Origin: JBHJOF01 sp050330055
Lineage (GTDB): Bacteria; Pseudomonadota; Alphaproteobacteria; Kiloniellales; JAKSDN01
Reading direction: 5' to 3'
NCBI GenBank assembly: GCA_050330055.1
Contig: JBHJOF010000065.1
Location: forward strand, 1 to 34,136
Length of the DNA stretch: 34,136 nucleotides
Both the position numbers and the translations under genes were made by a program. The notes beneath the pieces are model-generated. The model was not told where the DNA came from. It searched no databases and saw nothing but the letters and a program-made list of their open reading frames with translations. This document shows positions 1 to 8,574 of the stretch, one piece after another. How positions within the stretch are numbered: the stretch's first letter is position 1; each line of letters begins with the position of its first letter.

Positions 1-699
1 GCGCCCGATCCCGACCGGCTGCGGCGCGACCTGGAGGCCGTGCAGGCCAAGGTCCAGGCTGTCGAGCACGATATCGTGTGGCACCACGACGGCGGCTGGA
101 AGGCCATCGGCCTGGTCACCGCCGACGGCGACATCGAGCAGAACCGCCTGGCCGCCAGGAGCCGCTACGAGAAGACCGCGGCCATGGCCCACTGCCCCTA
201 CATCGAGGCCTTCATCGAGGGCCTGGGCATAGCGACCCGGCGCGTGCGGCTGCTGAGCCTGGCGCCCGGCGGCCGCGTCTACTGGCATCACGACGCCACA
301 AAAGCGATGGATGGCCACCATGACGGCCACGTCGCGCGGGTGCACGTGCCAATCGTCACTGCCGCGGAGATCGACTTTCAGATCAGCCACGAGACCTGCG
401 TCTGGCAGCCGGGCGAGGTCTGGTGGGGCGACTTCTCGTTTCCCCACCGGGTGGCCAACCGCTCGCCGGTGAACCGCGTCCACCTGGTCATGGACCTGGT
501 GGTCGATAACGCCTTCCTCGCGATGATGCCGGAGTGGTTCCGGACGCAGCGGGCAGCGCGGATCAGGGCCAGGCGCCTGGCTGTGACGGCCTGCAATGCC
601 TGGTACCTGCACCGCGAGTACCGGCCGCGTGCCCTGGTGCGGCTCAAGCGGCGCCTGATCGGCTCGGCCTTCTCGCGGACCAGGCGCGCCGCGAGATGA
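1..699 (+). CDS. Aspartyl/asparaginyl beta-hydroxylase-like protein, 5' end outside window
   Basis: The reading frame is open from the first base, with 232 codons visible before the stop, so the true start probably lies upstream; a GTG at 40 is possible but has no clear ribosome site. The protein resembles the Asp/Asn beta-hydroxylase fold (cupin-like 2-oxoglutarate/Fe(II) dioxygenases). It shows a WHHD segment (coded near 280-294), an RVHVPIV strand, a PGEVWWGDF turn, then FPHRVANRS and RVHLVMDLVVD. These match the family order of first His, Arg-x-His-x-Pro, Pro-Gly, second His-x-x-x-Asn and the RVHLxxD end. The C-terminal 60 residues are basic and extra to the domain. The substrate cannot be told: bacterial members act on peptides, lipids or small molecules. 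It converges on tmm and shares no operon inside this window. Confidence 0.8.
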   Translation, partial: APDPDRLRRDLEAVQAKVQAVEHDIVWHHDGGWKAIGLVTADGDIEQNRLAARSRYEKTAAMAHCPYIEAFIEGLGIATRRVRLLSLAPGGRVYWHHDATKAMDGHHDGHVARVHVPIVTAAEIDFQISHETCVWQPGEVWWGDFSFPHRVANRSPVNRVHLVMDLVVDNAFLAMMPEWFRTQRAARIRARRLAVTACNAWYLHREYRPRALVRLKRRLIGSAFSRTRRAAR

Positions 700-726
700 G
701 CGCAGGTATCCGGCGCAACGAGACAA

Positions 727-750
727 GGGCCGGCTCGCAGGAGCCGGCCC
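727..750. terminator. Bidirectional hairpin between convergent genes
   Basis: A perfect 10-bp stem (GGGCCGGCTC / GAGCCGGCCC) with a GCAG loop sits between the stop of the beta-hydroxylase gene (699) and the stop of tmm (796). The T tract is poor on both sides (TTCGCC on plus, TTGTC on minus), so it may end transcription weakly in both directions. Confidence 0.6.
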
Positions 751-795
751 TTCGCCGTTCAGCGGACGTCCGATGCGGTAGCGCCAGGCGAGCTG

Positions 796-2178
796 CTAGC
801 TTCCCACGACTTCGCGGAAGCGCTTCTCGGCTTCGGGATCGGTCTGCAGGTAGGAGTCCATGGAATCGTCCATGGCCTCGAGCCAGGGCGTGTGGTGGAC
901 GGGCGCCATGGTGCCGGTCATGAGCGAGCGATAGGCGTTGTCGCGGAAGCCCATGATGTTTTCCAGCTTGTGGTGCTCCCAGTCCATGAAGGTCTTGTTG
1001 ACGCCGTCGACGTCGAAGCTCGGATAGTCGGTGACGGCGATCAGGTCCTTCACGTAGTCGCCCTGGTAATAGATCATCTTCTCGGCATCATCGAGCGTCG
1101 CCTCGCGGTCGATCCAGGCCTGCTCGTCCTTCTCGCGCTCGGCGCGGGACGGCAGCTTGATCCGGCCCAGGATGACGTCGCGCGCGTACCAGGCCTGCGC
1201 GTCGAACATGTTGAAGGTGTAAAACTGGTCCTGCATGCCCAGGTAGGAGAGCTTCGGATTGTTCTGCCAGACCACGCCCTTGTAGAGGCCTGGCGCCCAC
1301 ATGCGGTTGGCGGTCTCGAGCCGCAGGTCGTCCGGCAGGAAGGGGAAGTGGTGCAGGTAGCCCGTGCACATGATGATGGCGTCGATCGACTTCCTGGTGC
1401 CGTCCTTGAAGGTGCAGGTCTTGTTCTCGACCTTCTGCAGCAGCGGTACCTGCTGCCAGTTGTCCGGCCAGGTGAAGGCGGTCGGACCTGAACGGTAGGA
1501 CAGCGTGACCGACTTGCAGCCGTACTTGTAGCACTGCGAGCCGATGTCCTCGGCCGAGTAGCTGCGGCCGATGATCAGGATGTCCTTGCCCTTGAACTCC
1601 AGCGCGTCGCGGAAGTCGTGCGAATGCAGAACCCGGCCGTTGAAGCCCTCCAGGCCCGGGAAATAGGGCACGTTCGGCGTCGAGAAGTGGCCGGTCGCCA
1701 CCACGACGTAGTCGAACTCCTCGCTGGTGGTGTGGTGCTTCGTGAGGTCCTGCGCGGTGACCGTGAACTTGCCGGTCTCGTCCGAGTAGGTGACCATGCG
1801 CACCGGCGTGCGGAAGCGGATCCAGTCGCGCACCCCGGCCTTCTCGACGCGGCCCTTGATGTAGTCCCACAGCACGGCGCGCGGCGGATAGGAGGCGATC
1901 GGCTTGCCGAAGTGCTCCTCGAAGGTGTAGTCGGCGAACTCCAGGCACTCCTTCGGGCCATTCGACCAGAGATAGCGGTACATGCTGCAGTGCACCGGCT
2001 CGCCGAACTCGTCGAGGCCGGTGCGCCAGCTGTAGTTCCACAGTCCGCCCCAGTCCTCCTGCTTCTCGAAGCAGACGACCTCGGGAATCTCCGCCCCTTT
2101 GGCGGCGGCGGACTGGAAGGCCCGGAGCTGCGCCAGACCAGAGGGACCCGCGCCGATGACGGCGACACGTGTTGTCAT
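796..2178 (-). CDS. tmm: Trimethylamine monooxygenase (bacterial flavin-containing monooxygenase)
   Basis: Tmm is a cytosolic, FAD- and NADPH-dependent enzyme that oxidises trimethylamine to trimethylamine N-oxide; characterised members also oxidise dimethyl sulfide. The 460-residue protein has the FAD GxGxxG motif at 9-14 (GAGPSG), the FMO signature FxGxxxHxxxF at 179-189 and the NADPH motif GRSYSA at 204-209. It also has long blocks I recognise from the Methylocella and roseobacter enzymes, such as SMYRYLWSNGPKECLEFADY and the C-terminal TGTMAPxHHTPW. Length fits the family (about 450). The start at 2178 is preceded by AAGGAGG at ideal spacing; an upstream extension in frame to 2370 looks non-coding. 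No trimethylamine-oxide demethylase (tmd) is adjacent. It stands alone here, about 18 kb from the gmaS/mgs operon that would use the methylamine made downstream of TMAO. Confidence 0.93.
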   Translation of the reverse strand: MTTRVAVIGAGPSGLAQLRAFQSAAAKGAEIPEVVCFEKQEDWGGLWNYSWRTGLDEFGEPVHCSMYRYLWSNGPKECLEFADYTFEEHFGKPIASYPPRAVLWDYIKGRVEKAGVRDWIRFRTPVRMVTYSDETGKFTVTAQDLTKHHTTSEEFDYVVVATGHFSTPNVPYFPGLEGFNGRVLHSHDFRDALEFKGKDILIIGRSYSAEDIGSQCYKYGCKSVTLSYRSGPTAFTWPDNWQQVPLLQKVENKTCTFKDGTRKSIDAIIMCTGYLHHFPFLPDDLRLETANRMWAPGLYKGVVWQNNPKLSYLGMQDQFYTFNMFDAQAWYARDVILGRIKLPSRAEREKDEQAWIDREATLDDAEKMIYYQGDYVKDLIAVTDYPSFDVDGVNKTFMDWEHHKLENIMGFRDNAYRSLMTGTMAPVHHTPWLEAMDDSMDSYLQTDPEAEKRFREVVGS

Positions 2179-3126
2179 GGAAGCCTCCTTGCTTTCATTC
2201 GTGCTGTTCTTTGACCGGCAAGCCCGGCTCGTCCAGGGGCGGGACCCGATGCGCCCTCCGGCTGGTCTGGCCCCGGCTGATCCGGCCGCTGGCCGTCCCG
2301 CAACGCAGCCTGCCGTCCATGGTCTTAATGCATCACCCCGATGAACGCATGTTGTCGTCCGGGAACGCAATGCCTGATCGTCCCGCCAAGAACGCGCTCC
2401 GGACCTCCTCGTCCAAATGCAATCCCCGTTGCCCTGGCCGGCGCAGCCTTCGTCCTACCACGCTCGGCACCAGGAGTGATCCGCCGCGCCGCGCACTGCG
2501 GAAAACCAATTTTGCACTGTCACCAACCGATATTCAACCAATTCCAGCCCACTTGCGCTCGCTCTTTGCTCCAGGATCGGGCTGCGGCGCGCCGCATTCG
2601 GCTCGCCAGGCACACAGTCGAGCCCGGGACTGGTGAAATAAGCTATTTTATTTCAGAAGTTTATTTCCGTTTCGGCAGATCTGTCCCGGCGCAGCACCGG
2701 GCTCATCGGCGTGAAACGTCGTCGGCTCAATTCGAACCATTTTCGGACCAGCGAGGCAATTCGGTTGAATGTCAGGCTCGGTTCAGAATAGACTTTGCCG
2801 GTAGCCACCAGGCATTCGGCCGCGCGGGCGCCAGGCAGGCCTCGGTTCGAGCGCGGGACACACAAGAACGAACCGCCCGGGCGCGCCGACACGAGCGCAG
2901 GATGCACCGGGCAAGATCAGGGGAGGCGGGCTTGCCGCAAGACCGTCGCCAATCTTGAGGCGCAACGCGCCGGCGCATGGCCGGGCCATGCCATCCGGAG
3001 CCGGCGCCCGCTGCTACGGCGAAAACGAGACCGTCTAAAGCATCACCAGGCCCGGGCCATAACCGCCAAGGACAAGCACGCCCAAGGACGACCACGCTCA
3101 AAGCCAAACAAGCAGGGAGAACCGTC
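2179..3126. other. Long intergenic region between tmm and the transporter operon
   Basis: About 950 bases lie between the divergent tmm and substrate-binding-protein genes. Open frames here (for example 2341-2958 on plus) have arginine-, alanine- and proline-rich translations with no recognisable domain, and I take them as non-coding. Around 2635-2672 the region is unusually AT-rich for this genome. A weak promoter-like pair on plus (TTGAAT 2765-2770, TAGACT 2789-2794, 18-bp spacer) could serve the transporter but leaves a leader of over 300 bases. A good ribosome site (AGGGAG, 3114-3119) closes the region. Confidence 0.5.
2635..2654. promoter_or_regulatory. AT-rich inverted repeat, possible operator
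   Basis: GAAATAA-N6-TTATTTC forms a perfect 7-bp inverted repeat, and TTTATTTC recurs directly at 2660-2667. In a sequence this GC-rich such an AT-rich palindrome between two divergent genes is a candidate regulator site for tmm or the transporter. No known consensus was recognised. Confidence 0.35.
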
Positions 3127-4422
3127 ATGTCATCAGGCTTCCTTCGCCGCCGAATCGGCCGCAGAAAGTTTCTCGGCACCACCGTCGCCGGCGCGGCGCT
3201 CGCCGCCACCGCCATGCCGCGCATCAGCTACGGTGCGAAGACCGTGAAGATCGGTTTTCTCGCACCGCTGACCGGCGAGGTCGCCGCCTGGGGCCTGCCC
3301 GGCCTCTACGGCTGTCAGATCTGGGCAGAGCAGGTCAACGCCGCCGGCGGCATCAGGATCGCCGGCGAGCCGCACATGGTCGAGCTGGTGTCCTACGACA
3401 ACGAGTATGCCCCCGACAAGGCGCGCACCGGCGCCCAGAAGCTGATCCACGAGGACGGCGTCAAGTTCATCATGATGCTGGGCGGCGACACCTGGCCGGC
3501 CGTGCAGCCGGTCGCCAACCAGGCGCGCATGCTGGTCTCGACCCTGCTGCCGAGCGATCTCTCGCCCGACACGCCCTTCCTGATCGCGCCCTGCGAGGTG
3601 CACCCGATCTACAACGTGACCGGCGTGCAGTGGCTGGCCGAGAACAAGCCAGATCTCAAGACCGCGGTGATCTGCGCCCAGGACGACTCTCTGGGGCGTC
3701 CGTCGGTCGCCACCTACCTGGCCGCCTTCGAGGCCACCGGCATCAGCCTGCAGACCGACCCGCTGTTCTTCGACCTCTCGACCACCGACTTCGCGCCGGT
3801 TGTAACCAGGCTGCTGTCGACCAACCCACAGATTCTCTGCCTCGATACGGCCTATGCCGACTACGTGCATCCGATCGTCGAGCAGGCCTATCTGCAGGGC
3901 TACAGGGGCCAGATCATCTCCTGCACCGCGGATTTCTATGAGCAGCTCATCGACAAGACTTCGAAGGAATTCATGGAAGGCTTCATCTTCCAGTTCCCCG
4001 ACTTCGACGACCCGGCGCTGAACGACCCGCGGGTCAACTTCTCCGACCCGAACGGTTTCTATGCCGAGTACAGCAAGCGCTGGCCCGGCGAGTGGGGCGC
4101 GGTGTCGTGGGAGTACGCCTCGATCCTCGACCTCTGGAAGGCTGGCGTCGAAGCCTCCAACAGCGTCGATCCGGCCAAGGTGCTGGCCGGCATGAAGGCC
4201 GGCGGCAAGGGCAAGCACGCCTTCGGCGAAGCGACCTGGTGGGGCAAGGACCTCTTCGGCATCGACAACGCCCTGGTCGGCGACTGGCCGGTTGTTGTGA
4301 TCGAGGACGGCAAGGCCAGGATCAAGGAGTTCAAGTCGATCCCCGCCTGGTGGGAGAAGAACGGCGATACGCTCATCAAGCACTTCGAGGCGATGGGCGA
4401 GATGTACTATCAGCGTGGCTGA
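3127..4422 (+). CDS. Branched-chain amino acid/amide-type ABC transporter substrate-binding protein (LivJ/LivK-like)
   Basis: Periplasmic ligand-binding protein of a HAAT-family ABC importer, 431 residues. The N-terminus carries a twin-arginine signal (GRRKFLG, residues 11-17) followed by a hydrophobic Ala/Gly run, with cleavage expected near residue 36, so export is by Tat rather than Sec. The mature part opens with VKIGFLAPLTGEVAAWGLPG, the type I periplasmic-binding-fold start, and contains the family pattern of an N-AAGGI segment and a later AVICAQDDSLGR strand. The ligand is not readable: this family includes branched-chain amino acid, urea, short-chain amide and aromatic binders. The start at 3127 follows AGGGAG at 7 bases. 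It is followed by livH and livM after an intrinsic terminator, an arrangement that usually keeps the binding protein in excess. LivF/LivG homologues lie at 10411-11872. Confidence 0.88.
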   Translation: MSSGFLRRRIGRRKFLGTTVAGAALAATAMPRISYGAKTVKIGFLAPLTGEVAAWGLPGLYGCQIWAEQVNAAGGIRIAGEPHMVELVSYDNEYAPDKARTGAQKLIHEDGVKFIMMLGGDTWPAVQPVANQARMLVSTLLPSDLSPDTPFLIAPCEVHPIYNVTGVQWLAENKPDLKTAVICAQDDSLGRPSVATYLAAFEATGISLQTDPLFFDLSTTDFAPVVTRLLSTNPQILCLDTAYADYVHPIVEQAYLQGYRGQIISCTADFYEQLIDKTSKEFMEGFIFQFPDFDDPALNDPRVNFSDPNGFYAEYSKRWPGEWGAVSWEYASILDLWKAGVEASNSVDPAKVLAGMKAGGKGKHAFGEATWWGKDLFGIDNALVGDWPVVVIEDGKARIKEFKSIPAWWEKNGDTLIKHFEAMGEMYYQRG

Positions 4423-4439
4423 TGCTTTGACCGGTCAGG

Positions 4440-4473
4440 CCGCCGCGCCCACCGTGGCGCGGCGGTTTTGTTT
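4440..4473 (+). terminator. Intrinsic terminator/attenuator between binding protein and permease genes
   Basis: A perfect 10-bp GC stem (CCGCCGCGCC / GGCGCGGCGG), 6-base loop and TTTTGTTT tail lie 18 bases after the binding-protein stop and 26 before livH. Partial read-through would give more binding protein than permease. Confidence 0.85.
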
Positions 4474-4498
4474 CACTGCGATGTGCTTCTAGCCGCCC

Positions 4499-5374
4499 AT
4501 GATCGAGCTGCTTCTGCAAACCGTGGTCAATGCGGTCTATGCCGCCAGCTTCATGGCGTTGATCGCCGTCGGGCTGGTGCTGATCTTCGGCGTCATGGGC
4601 GTGATCAACTTCGCGCACGGCGAGATCTACATGCTGGGCGCCTACACCGTGGTCTATCTTTACGCCGACAATGCTCTCCCGTTCTATATGGCGGTCATCG
4701 TCAGCCTGATCTTTCTGGGCCTCTTCGGCGCGCTGATGGAGCGCGGGCTGTTCCGGCCGATGCGGGGCAACCCGCTGGGCGGGCTGATCGTCTCGATCGG
4801 CCTGCTGCTGATCCTGCAGGCGCTGATCGCAATGGGCTTCGGTGTCCGCATGGCGCACGTGACGTCGCCCTATCAGATGCCGATCGCGCTGTTCGGCCTG
4901 GAGGGCGTGAGCATCCCGGCGCAGCGCCTGATCCTGATCGTCGCCGCGGTGGTGCTGCTGGGCGGGCTCTGGATCTTCCTGCGCCGTACCCGGCTCGGCT
5001 GGGCCATGCGGGCCTGCGCTCAGGATCCGGAGGCGGCGGCGCTGCAAGGCATCTCGATGAACCAGACGGCGCGTATGGCCATGTGTATCGGCGCGGCGCT
5101 GGCCGGCGTCGCCGGCGCGCTCACCGCGCCCCTGGTGCGAACTTTTCCCTACATGGGCCACTCGGTGATCGTCGCCGCCTTCATCATCATCATCGTCGGC
5201 GGCATCGGCAGTCTGGAGGGCGCCATCATCGCCGCCATCCTCTATGCCTTCGTGCACACCTTCGTCACTACCTTCGTCGACGGCGTGATCGCCGACATCG
5301 TCGGGCTGGCGCTGATGATGCTGGTGCTGGTGATCCGGCCGACCGGCCTGTTCGGGACCAAGGAACGTGCGTAG
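4499..5374 (+). CDS. livH: LivH-type inner-membrane permease
   Basis: One of two membrane subunits of a HAAT-family ABC importer, 291 residues. It is strongly hydrophobic with about eight membrane segments and carries the LivH hallmarks: the early GLVLIFGVMGVINFAHG segment, the RTRLGWAMRACAQDPEAA cytoplasmic loop that contacts the ATPase, and GGIGSLEGAIIAA near the end. Length is normal (about 290-300). The ATG at 4499 has only a weak ribosome site. The 3' end overlaps livM, so the two permeases are translationally coupled. It probably works with the Tat-exported binding protein upstream and with LivG/LivF encoded about 5 kb away on the other strand. Confidence 0.9.
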   Translation: MIELLLQTVVNAVYAASFMALIAVGLVLIFGVMGVINFAHGEIYMLGAYTVVYLYADNALPFYMAVIVSLIFLGLFGALMERGLFRPMRGNPLGGLIVSIGLLLILQALIAMGFGVRMAHVTSPYQMPIALFGLEGVSIPAQRLILIVAAVVLLGGLWIFLRRTRLGWAMRACAQDPEAAALQGISMNQTARMAMCIGAALAGVAGALTAPLVRTFPYMGHSVIVAAFIIIIVGGIGSLEGAIIAAILYAFVHTFVTTFVDGVIADIVGLALMMLVLVIRPTGLFGTKERA

Positions 5375-6416
5375 CGGCACGCCTTCGGGCTGGAGCCTGA
5401 GCTGGATCCTGGGCGGCTTCGCGCTGCTCTACGCCGTGCTGCTGACGCTGCCGCACCTGGTCAGCTTCTCGCAGAAAGAGATCCTGGTCTTCCTGCTGAT
5501 CAACGTGCTGCTGGTGGTGAGCTACCGCCTGCTGACCCTGACCGGCGAGTGGTCGCTCGCCCACGTCGTCATCATGGGGGTCGGCGCCTATGGCTCGGCA
5601 ATCTATTCCAAGGCGGTCGGCGTGCCGGTGCCCCTCGCCATGCTGCTGGGCGCCGCGACGGCGGCCGCGGTCGCCTTCGTGCTCAGCTTCCCGCTGTTCC
5701 GCATGAAGGGCTTCTACTTCCTGATCGGCTCCTTCGCCGCCGGCGAGATCATCCGCCTCTTGTGGAAGCGATTCCGCGAGCCCTTCGGCGGCCCCAAGGG
5801 ACTGAAGCTGCTGCCGTCAGTCCCGGATATCCAGATCGGCGATCTCACCATCGCCTTCTTCAACCCGGTCAACTACTACTATCTCTGCCTGGTCGTGGTG
5901 ACGCTGTCGCTGCTCATCCTCTACCGGCTGGAGCGCTCGCGCCTGGGGCTCACATTCCATGCCGTGCACTGGCAGGACCGGCTCGCCGAGGCGATCGGCG
6001 TCAACACCTGGCGTTACCGCACCCTGGCCTTCGTCACCGCGTCGTTCTTCGCCGGCCTGGCCGGCGCCCTGCTCGCCCACTACCTGACGACCATCAATCC
6101 CAATCGCTTCGACGTGGCGCAGATGGTTTACGTGCTGATCTGGGTGATCGTCGGAGGCACCGCTACCTTCTATGGGCCGATTCTGGGCGTCGTGGTGCTG
6201 ACCATCATCAACGAGGTAATACTGCGCGAGCTGGGCGTCGATCAGGCACGGCCGCTGATCTATGGCGTCATCCTGATCGCGACCATGCTGTTTCTGCCGA
6301 ACGGCCTGGAAAGCCTGCTGCCCAAGGCTCGGGCGCTCTTTGCGCGAGGTTCCCGCAAAGCGGGCAGAAAGGCCGCGGCGGACAGCCCTTCCGGCGCGGA
6401 GTGGGGTGCCGGATAG
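5367..6416 (+). CDS. livM: LivM-type inner-membrane permease
   Basis: Second permease subunit of the HAAT-family importer, 349 residues with about nine or ten hydrophobic segments. It shows the LivM pattern: LTGEWSLAHVVIMGVGAYGSA near residue 60, GLTFHAVHWQDRLAEAIGVNTWRYR as the ATPase-contact loop, and VIVGGTATFYGPILG near the end. The chosen start is GTG 5367, inside the last codons of livH, with AAGGA very close upstream; no better start lies between it and the first membrane segment. The last 25 residues are basic and Ala/Lys/Arg rich, a common cytoplasmic tail. Confidence 0.88.
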   Translation: MRSGTPSGWSLSWILGGFALLYAVLLTLPHLVSFSQKEILVFLLINVLLVVSYRLLTLTGEWSLAHVVIMGVGAYGSAIYSKAVGVPVPLAMLLGAATAAAVAFVLSFPLFRMKGFYFLIGSFAAGEIIRLLWKRFREPFGGPKGLKLLPSVPDIQIGDLTIAFFNPVNYYYLCLVVVTLSLLILYRLERSRLGLTFHAVHWQDRLAEAIGVNTWRYRTLAFVTASFFAGLAGALLAHYLTTINPNRFDVAQMVYVLIWVIVGGTATFYGPILGVVVLTIINEVILRELGVDQARPLIYGVILIATMLFLPNGLESLLPKARALFARGSRKAGRKAAADSPSGAEWGAG

Positions 6417-6469
6417 CTGTTGCCTCATATTTGGCCACTTTTTTGGCCCGCCCGCATAGGTCTAACCTG

Positions 6470-6475
6470 TATAAT
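6470..6475 (+). promoter_or_regulatory. Perfect -10 box (TATAAT) of the first GNAT gene
   Basis: TATAAT lies 8 bases before the ATG at 6484, so transcription would start at or next to the start codon and give a leaderless or near-leaderless mRNA. No good -35 is visible at 16-18 bp. Confidence 0.45.
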
Positions 6476-6483
6476 CTCAAGGC

Positions 6484-7212
6484 ATGAGGGAGCGCCCCCA
6501 CTACACGATGTCCCTGCGGGAGACCGCCCGGCGTTTCGGCGCCTCCAGGGCTCTACAGATGTTGCTGCTGCGCCTGCTCAGGGTTCGCCCCGTTGTCATG
6601 CTGGCGCGCCCTGCCGTTGCCGCGGATCGGATTCTCCTCGAGAGCGATGGCGTCCGGCCGGCGACGCTGGAGGATGCCCCCCTGTTCGACAGGGCCGGCT
6701 TCCCAGGTATGCTGGAGCGCAAGCTGGCCGACGGTCCGGGCTGGATCAAGCTGGACCAAGGCCGGCTCGTGGCTTGGTGCTTTCTCGGGTTGACCCATAG
6801 CGAAATCTCCGACTGGCTGGTCATCCACGCGGGCAGCCCGACGGCCTTGTGGGGCGCAGGTACCTGGGTGCACCGCGACTATCGCGGCAGCGGCGTTGCG
6901 GCCGAAATCCGAAGCCATTCCTTCGTTTGGTACCGGGACCAGGGCTATCGCGAGCAGTTCTCCTGGATCAACCTGACCAACCGCAGCAGCTTGCGCTCCT
7001 CGCGCAAGCTCGGAGCCCGGCCAGTCGGCCGCATCATCTTTCTCCGCTTGTGCGGTGTCGCTCTGGTCTATGACGGGCGGCGGTGGCATCTGGGCCGCTG
7101 GACGGCGTCGCGCCCGCTGGTGCTGTCGATGGAGGAGATCCGGCGCGACCGTGGCGACGCCACCCCCGAACATGCCGCGGCGGCAAGCCCTTCGGCGCTT
7201 CGCAGAGGCTGA
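6484..7212 (+). CDS. GNAT-family acetyltransferase-like protein, tandem copy 1
   Basis: A 242-residue protein with a GNAT core. TWVHRDYRGSGVAAEIRSHS (about 123-142) fits the acetyl-CoA-binding motif A (R-G-x-G-x-A), and LTNRSSLRSSRKLGARPVGR fits the motif B end, where Asn starts the last helix and a K-LG turn follows. The first 50 residues are a basic, hydrophobic lead (RALQMLLLRLLRVRPVVML) outside the GNAT core, perhaps membrane-associating. The end carries a VYDGRRWHLGRW block that is repeated almost exactly in the next gene. Substrate unknown; acetylation of a small amine or a sugar is possible. A TATAAT box sits just before the start. Paralogous to 7277-8017. Confidence 0.7.
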   Translation: MRERPHYTMSLRETARRFGASRALQMLLLRLLRVRPVVMLARPAVAADRILLESDGVRPATLEDAPLFDRAGFPGMLERKLADGPGWIKLDQGRLVAWCFLGLTHSEISDWLVIHAGSPTALWGAGTWVHRDYRGSGVAAEIRSHSFVWYRDQGYREQFSWINLTNRSSLRSSRKLGARPVGRIIFLRLCGVALVYDGRRWHLGRWTASRPLVLSMEEIRRDRGDATPEHAAAASPSALRRG

Positions 7213-7276
7213 CAGCCCCAGGCGGCGCCGGCATGGGATTCGGCGATGCCCGCTCGCCATGCTGTAGTCACAAGCC

Positions 7277-8017
7277 ATGCGAACTCATGCCCGCTACGCC
7301 GTCACGCCACTTGAGACCATGCATCATTTCGGCGTGCTCAAGGCGCTGCTGCTCTTCGCATTGAAAGCTCTCCGCATCCGGGCGGTCGTCTTGATGGCTC
7401 GGCCTCCCAGAGCGACGGCACGGGGGGAGAGTGAATGTCTTGGCATCCGCAGGGCGAGGCCCGACGACGGTCGCCTGTTCGAGGCAGCCGGCTTTGCGCA
7501 GACCATGCTGGAAGCGAAGCTCGCAGAAGGGCCGGGTTGGATCCGCGTGGTCGACAGTCAGTTGGTCGGGTGGAACTTTATCGGCACGCAGCAGAGCAAG
7601 ATCGCCGACTGGCTGATTCTCCGAACGGGCAGCGACACGGCGGTGTGGTCGACCGGGACCTGGGTACGTCATGATTTGCGTGGCGGCGGCCTGCTCAACA
7701 CCTTCGCCGGATATGGCGCCGCTTGGTGTCTCGAGAACGGCTACGGCGAGATACTGAGCTGGATCGAGCTGACCAACTACGCCAGCCGGCGCGCCACGGC
7801 GAAGCTCGGCTGTCGGGAGATCGGGCGGGTCACTGTGCTGTTTCGGCTAATGGGCGTGGCCCTGGTGCATGACGGGCGGCGCTGGCACCTGGGCCGTTGG
7901 ACGGACTCACACCCGCTCGTGCTGTCGATAGCGCAGATTCGAAAGGATCATGCCGGCCAGACCGTCGGCCAAGGCGCGGAGTCGCCGCGGCCCAGCGCCC
8001 CCTCCGGCGTCAGGTAA
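7277..8017 (+). CDS. GNAT-family acetyltransferase-like protein, tandem copy 2
   Basis: A 246-residue paralogue of the preceding gene, alike along its whole length: hydrophobic basic lead (ALLLFALKALRIRAVVLMARP), LAEGPGWIRV, SDTAVWSTGTWVRHDLRGGG as motif A, SWIELTNYASRRATAKLGCR as motif B, and VHDGRRWHLGRWTDSHPLVL at the end. In motif A the usual R-G-x-G-x-A/G reads RGGGLL, a slight divergence from copy 1. The two genes are 64 bases apart in the same direction and probably arose by tandem duplication, then drifted. Function unknown. The ATG at 7277 has no strong ribosome site. Confidence 0.7.
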   Translation: MRTHARYAVTPLETMHHFGVLKALLLFALKALRIRAVVLMARPPRATARGESECLGIRRARPDDGRLFEAAGFAQTMLEAKLAEGPGWIRVVDSQLVGWNFIGTQQSKIADWLILRTGSDTAVWSTGTWVRHDLRGGGLLNTFAGYGAAWCLENGYGEILSWIELTNYASRRATAKLGCREIGRVTVLFRLMGVALVHDGRRWHLGRWTDSHPLVLSIAQIRKDHAGQTVGQGAESPRPSAPSGVR

Positions 8018-8067
8018 GACGCGGAGCGATCAAAAAAGCACAACGGCCCAAGCAAGTTATCCATTAG

Positions 8068-8082
8068 TTAACGCATTCTTAA
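8068..8082. promoter_or_regulatory. CtrA-type binding box (TTAA-N7-TTAA) before the response regulator
   Basis: TTAACGCATTCTTAA matches the full CtrA consensus of alphaproteobacteria. It lies in the 133-base gap before the receiver-domain gene, 68 bases upstream of its ATG, a normal place for a CtrA-activated promoter. CtrA is the master cell-cycle/motility regulator in this class. Binding is inferred from the motif only. Confidence 0.65.
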
Positions 8083-8150
8083 GCACCGCGGCAGCAGACT
8101 GCGGGCCGGTACTGGCACCCCCTTTTGCCTCCAAGGAGATTCCAGCGGTC

Positions 8151-8555
8151 ATGGAAGGCACTCCCGACGGTTACAGCGTTCTGATCGTGGACGACAACAA
8201 GTCCACGCGGCAAAGCATCGCGAGCTTTCTCGGCGCCCGCGGCATCACCTGCCTGGCGGCCGAGGACGGCGAGCGCGCGCTTGCGGCCATCGAAGCGCAC
8301 CATCCCGACGTCGTGCTGCTCGACATCATGATGCCGGGCCTGAACGGCATCGAGGTCGCCACACGAATTGCCAAGCTCGATCCGCAGCCGAAGGTCATCC
8401 TGATGTCGGGCTACGCCGACGCCATGAGCGAGGCGACCAAGGCCAAGCTGAACGTCTATCGCACCATCTGGAAACCAGTGCCGCTGAAGCAGCTCGGTCA
8501 GTTCCTCGAGATGGCCATCGCGCACGACGGCGGCAAGGCGCGCGCGGCAGGCTAA
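8151..8555 (+). CDS. Single-domain response regulator (receiver only)
   Basis: A 134-residue CheY-like receiver domain with no output domain. The acidic pair is D14-D15 (LIVDDN), the phospho-acceptor is D58 (VVLLDIMMPG), the switch Ser is S86 (LMSGYA) and the conserved Lys is K108 (WKPV). All key residues are present, so it should be phosphorylated by a histidine kinase encoded elsewhere. The start at 8151 lies 12 bases after AAGGAG, slightly long; no other start fits the domain edge. Like CheY, DivK or CpdR, it would act by protein contact. The perfect CtrA box upstream suggests a role tied to the cell cycle, motility or a phosphorelay. No kinase is adjacent. Confidence 0.88.
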   Translation: MEGTPDGYSVLIVDDNKSTRQSIASFLGARGITCLAAEDGERALAAIEAHHPDVVLLDIMMPGLNGIEVATRIAKLDPQPKVILMSGYADAMSEATKAKLNVYRTIWKPVPLKQLGQFLEMAIAHDGGKARAAG

Positions 8556-8574
8556 ATCAAGTCCGAACTCCGTC

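Noticed and set aside
2341..2958. 205-codon frame in the gap before the transporter
   Set aside because: No ribosome site, low-complexity Arg-rich sequence and frame-free base pattern.
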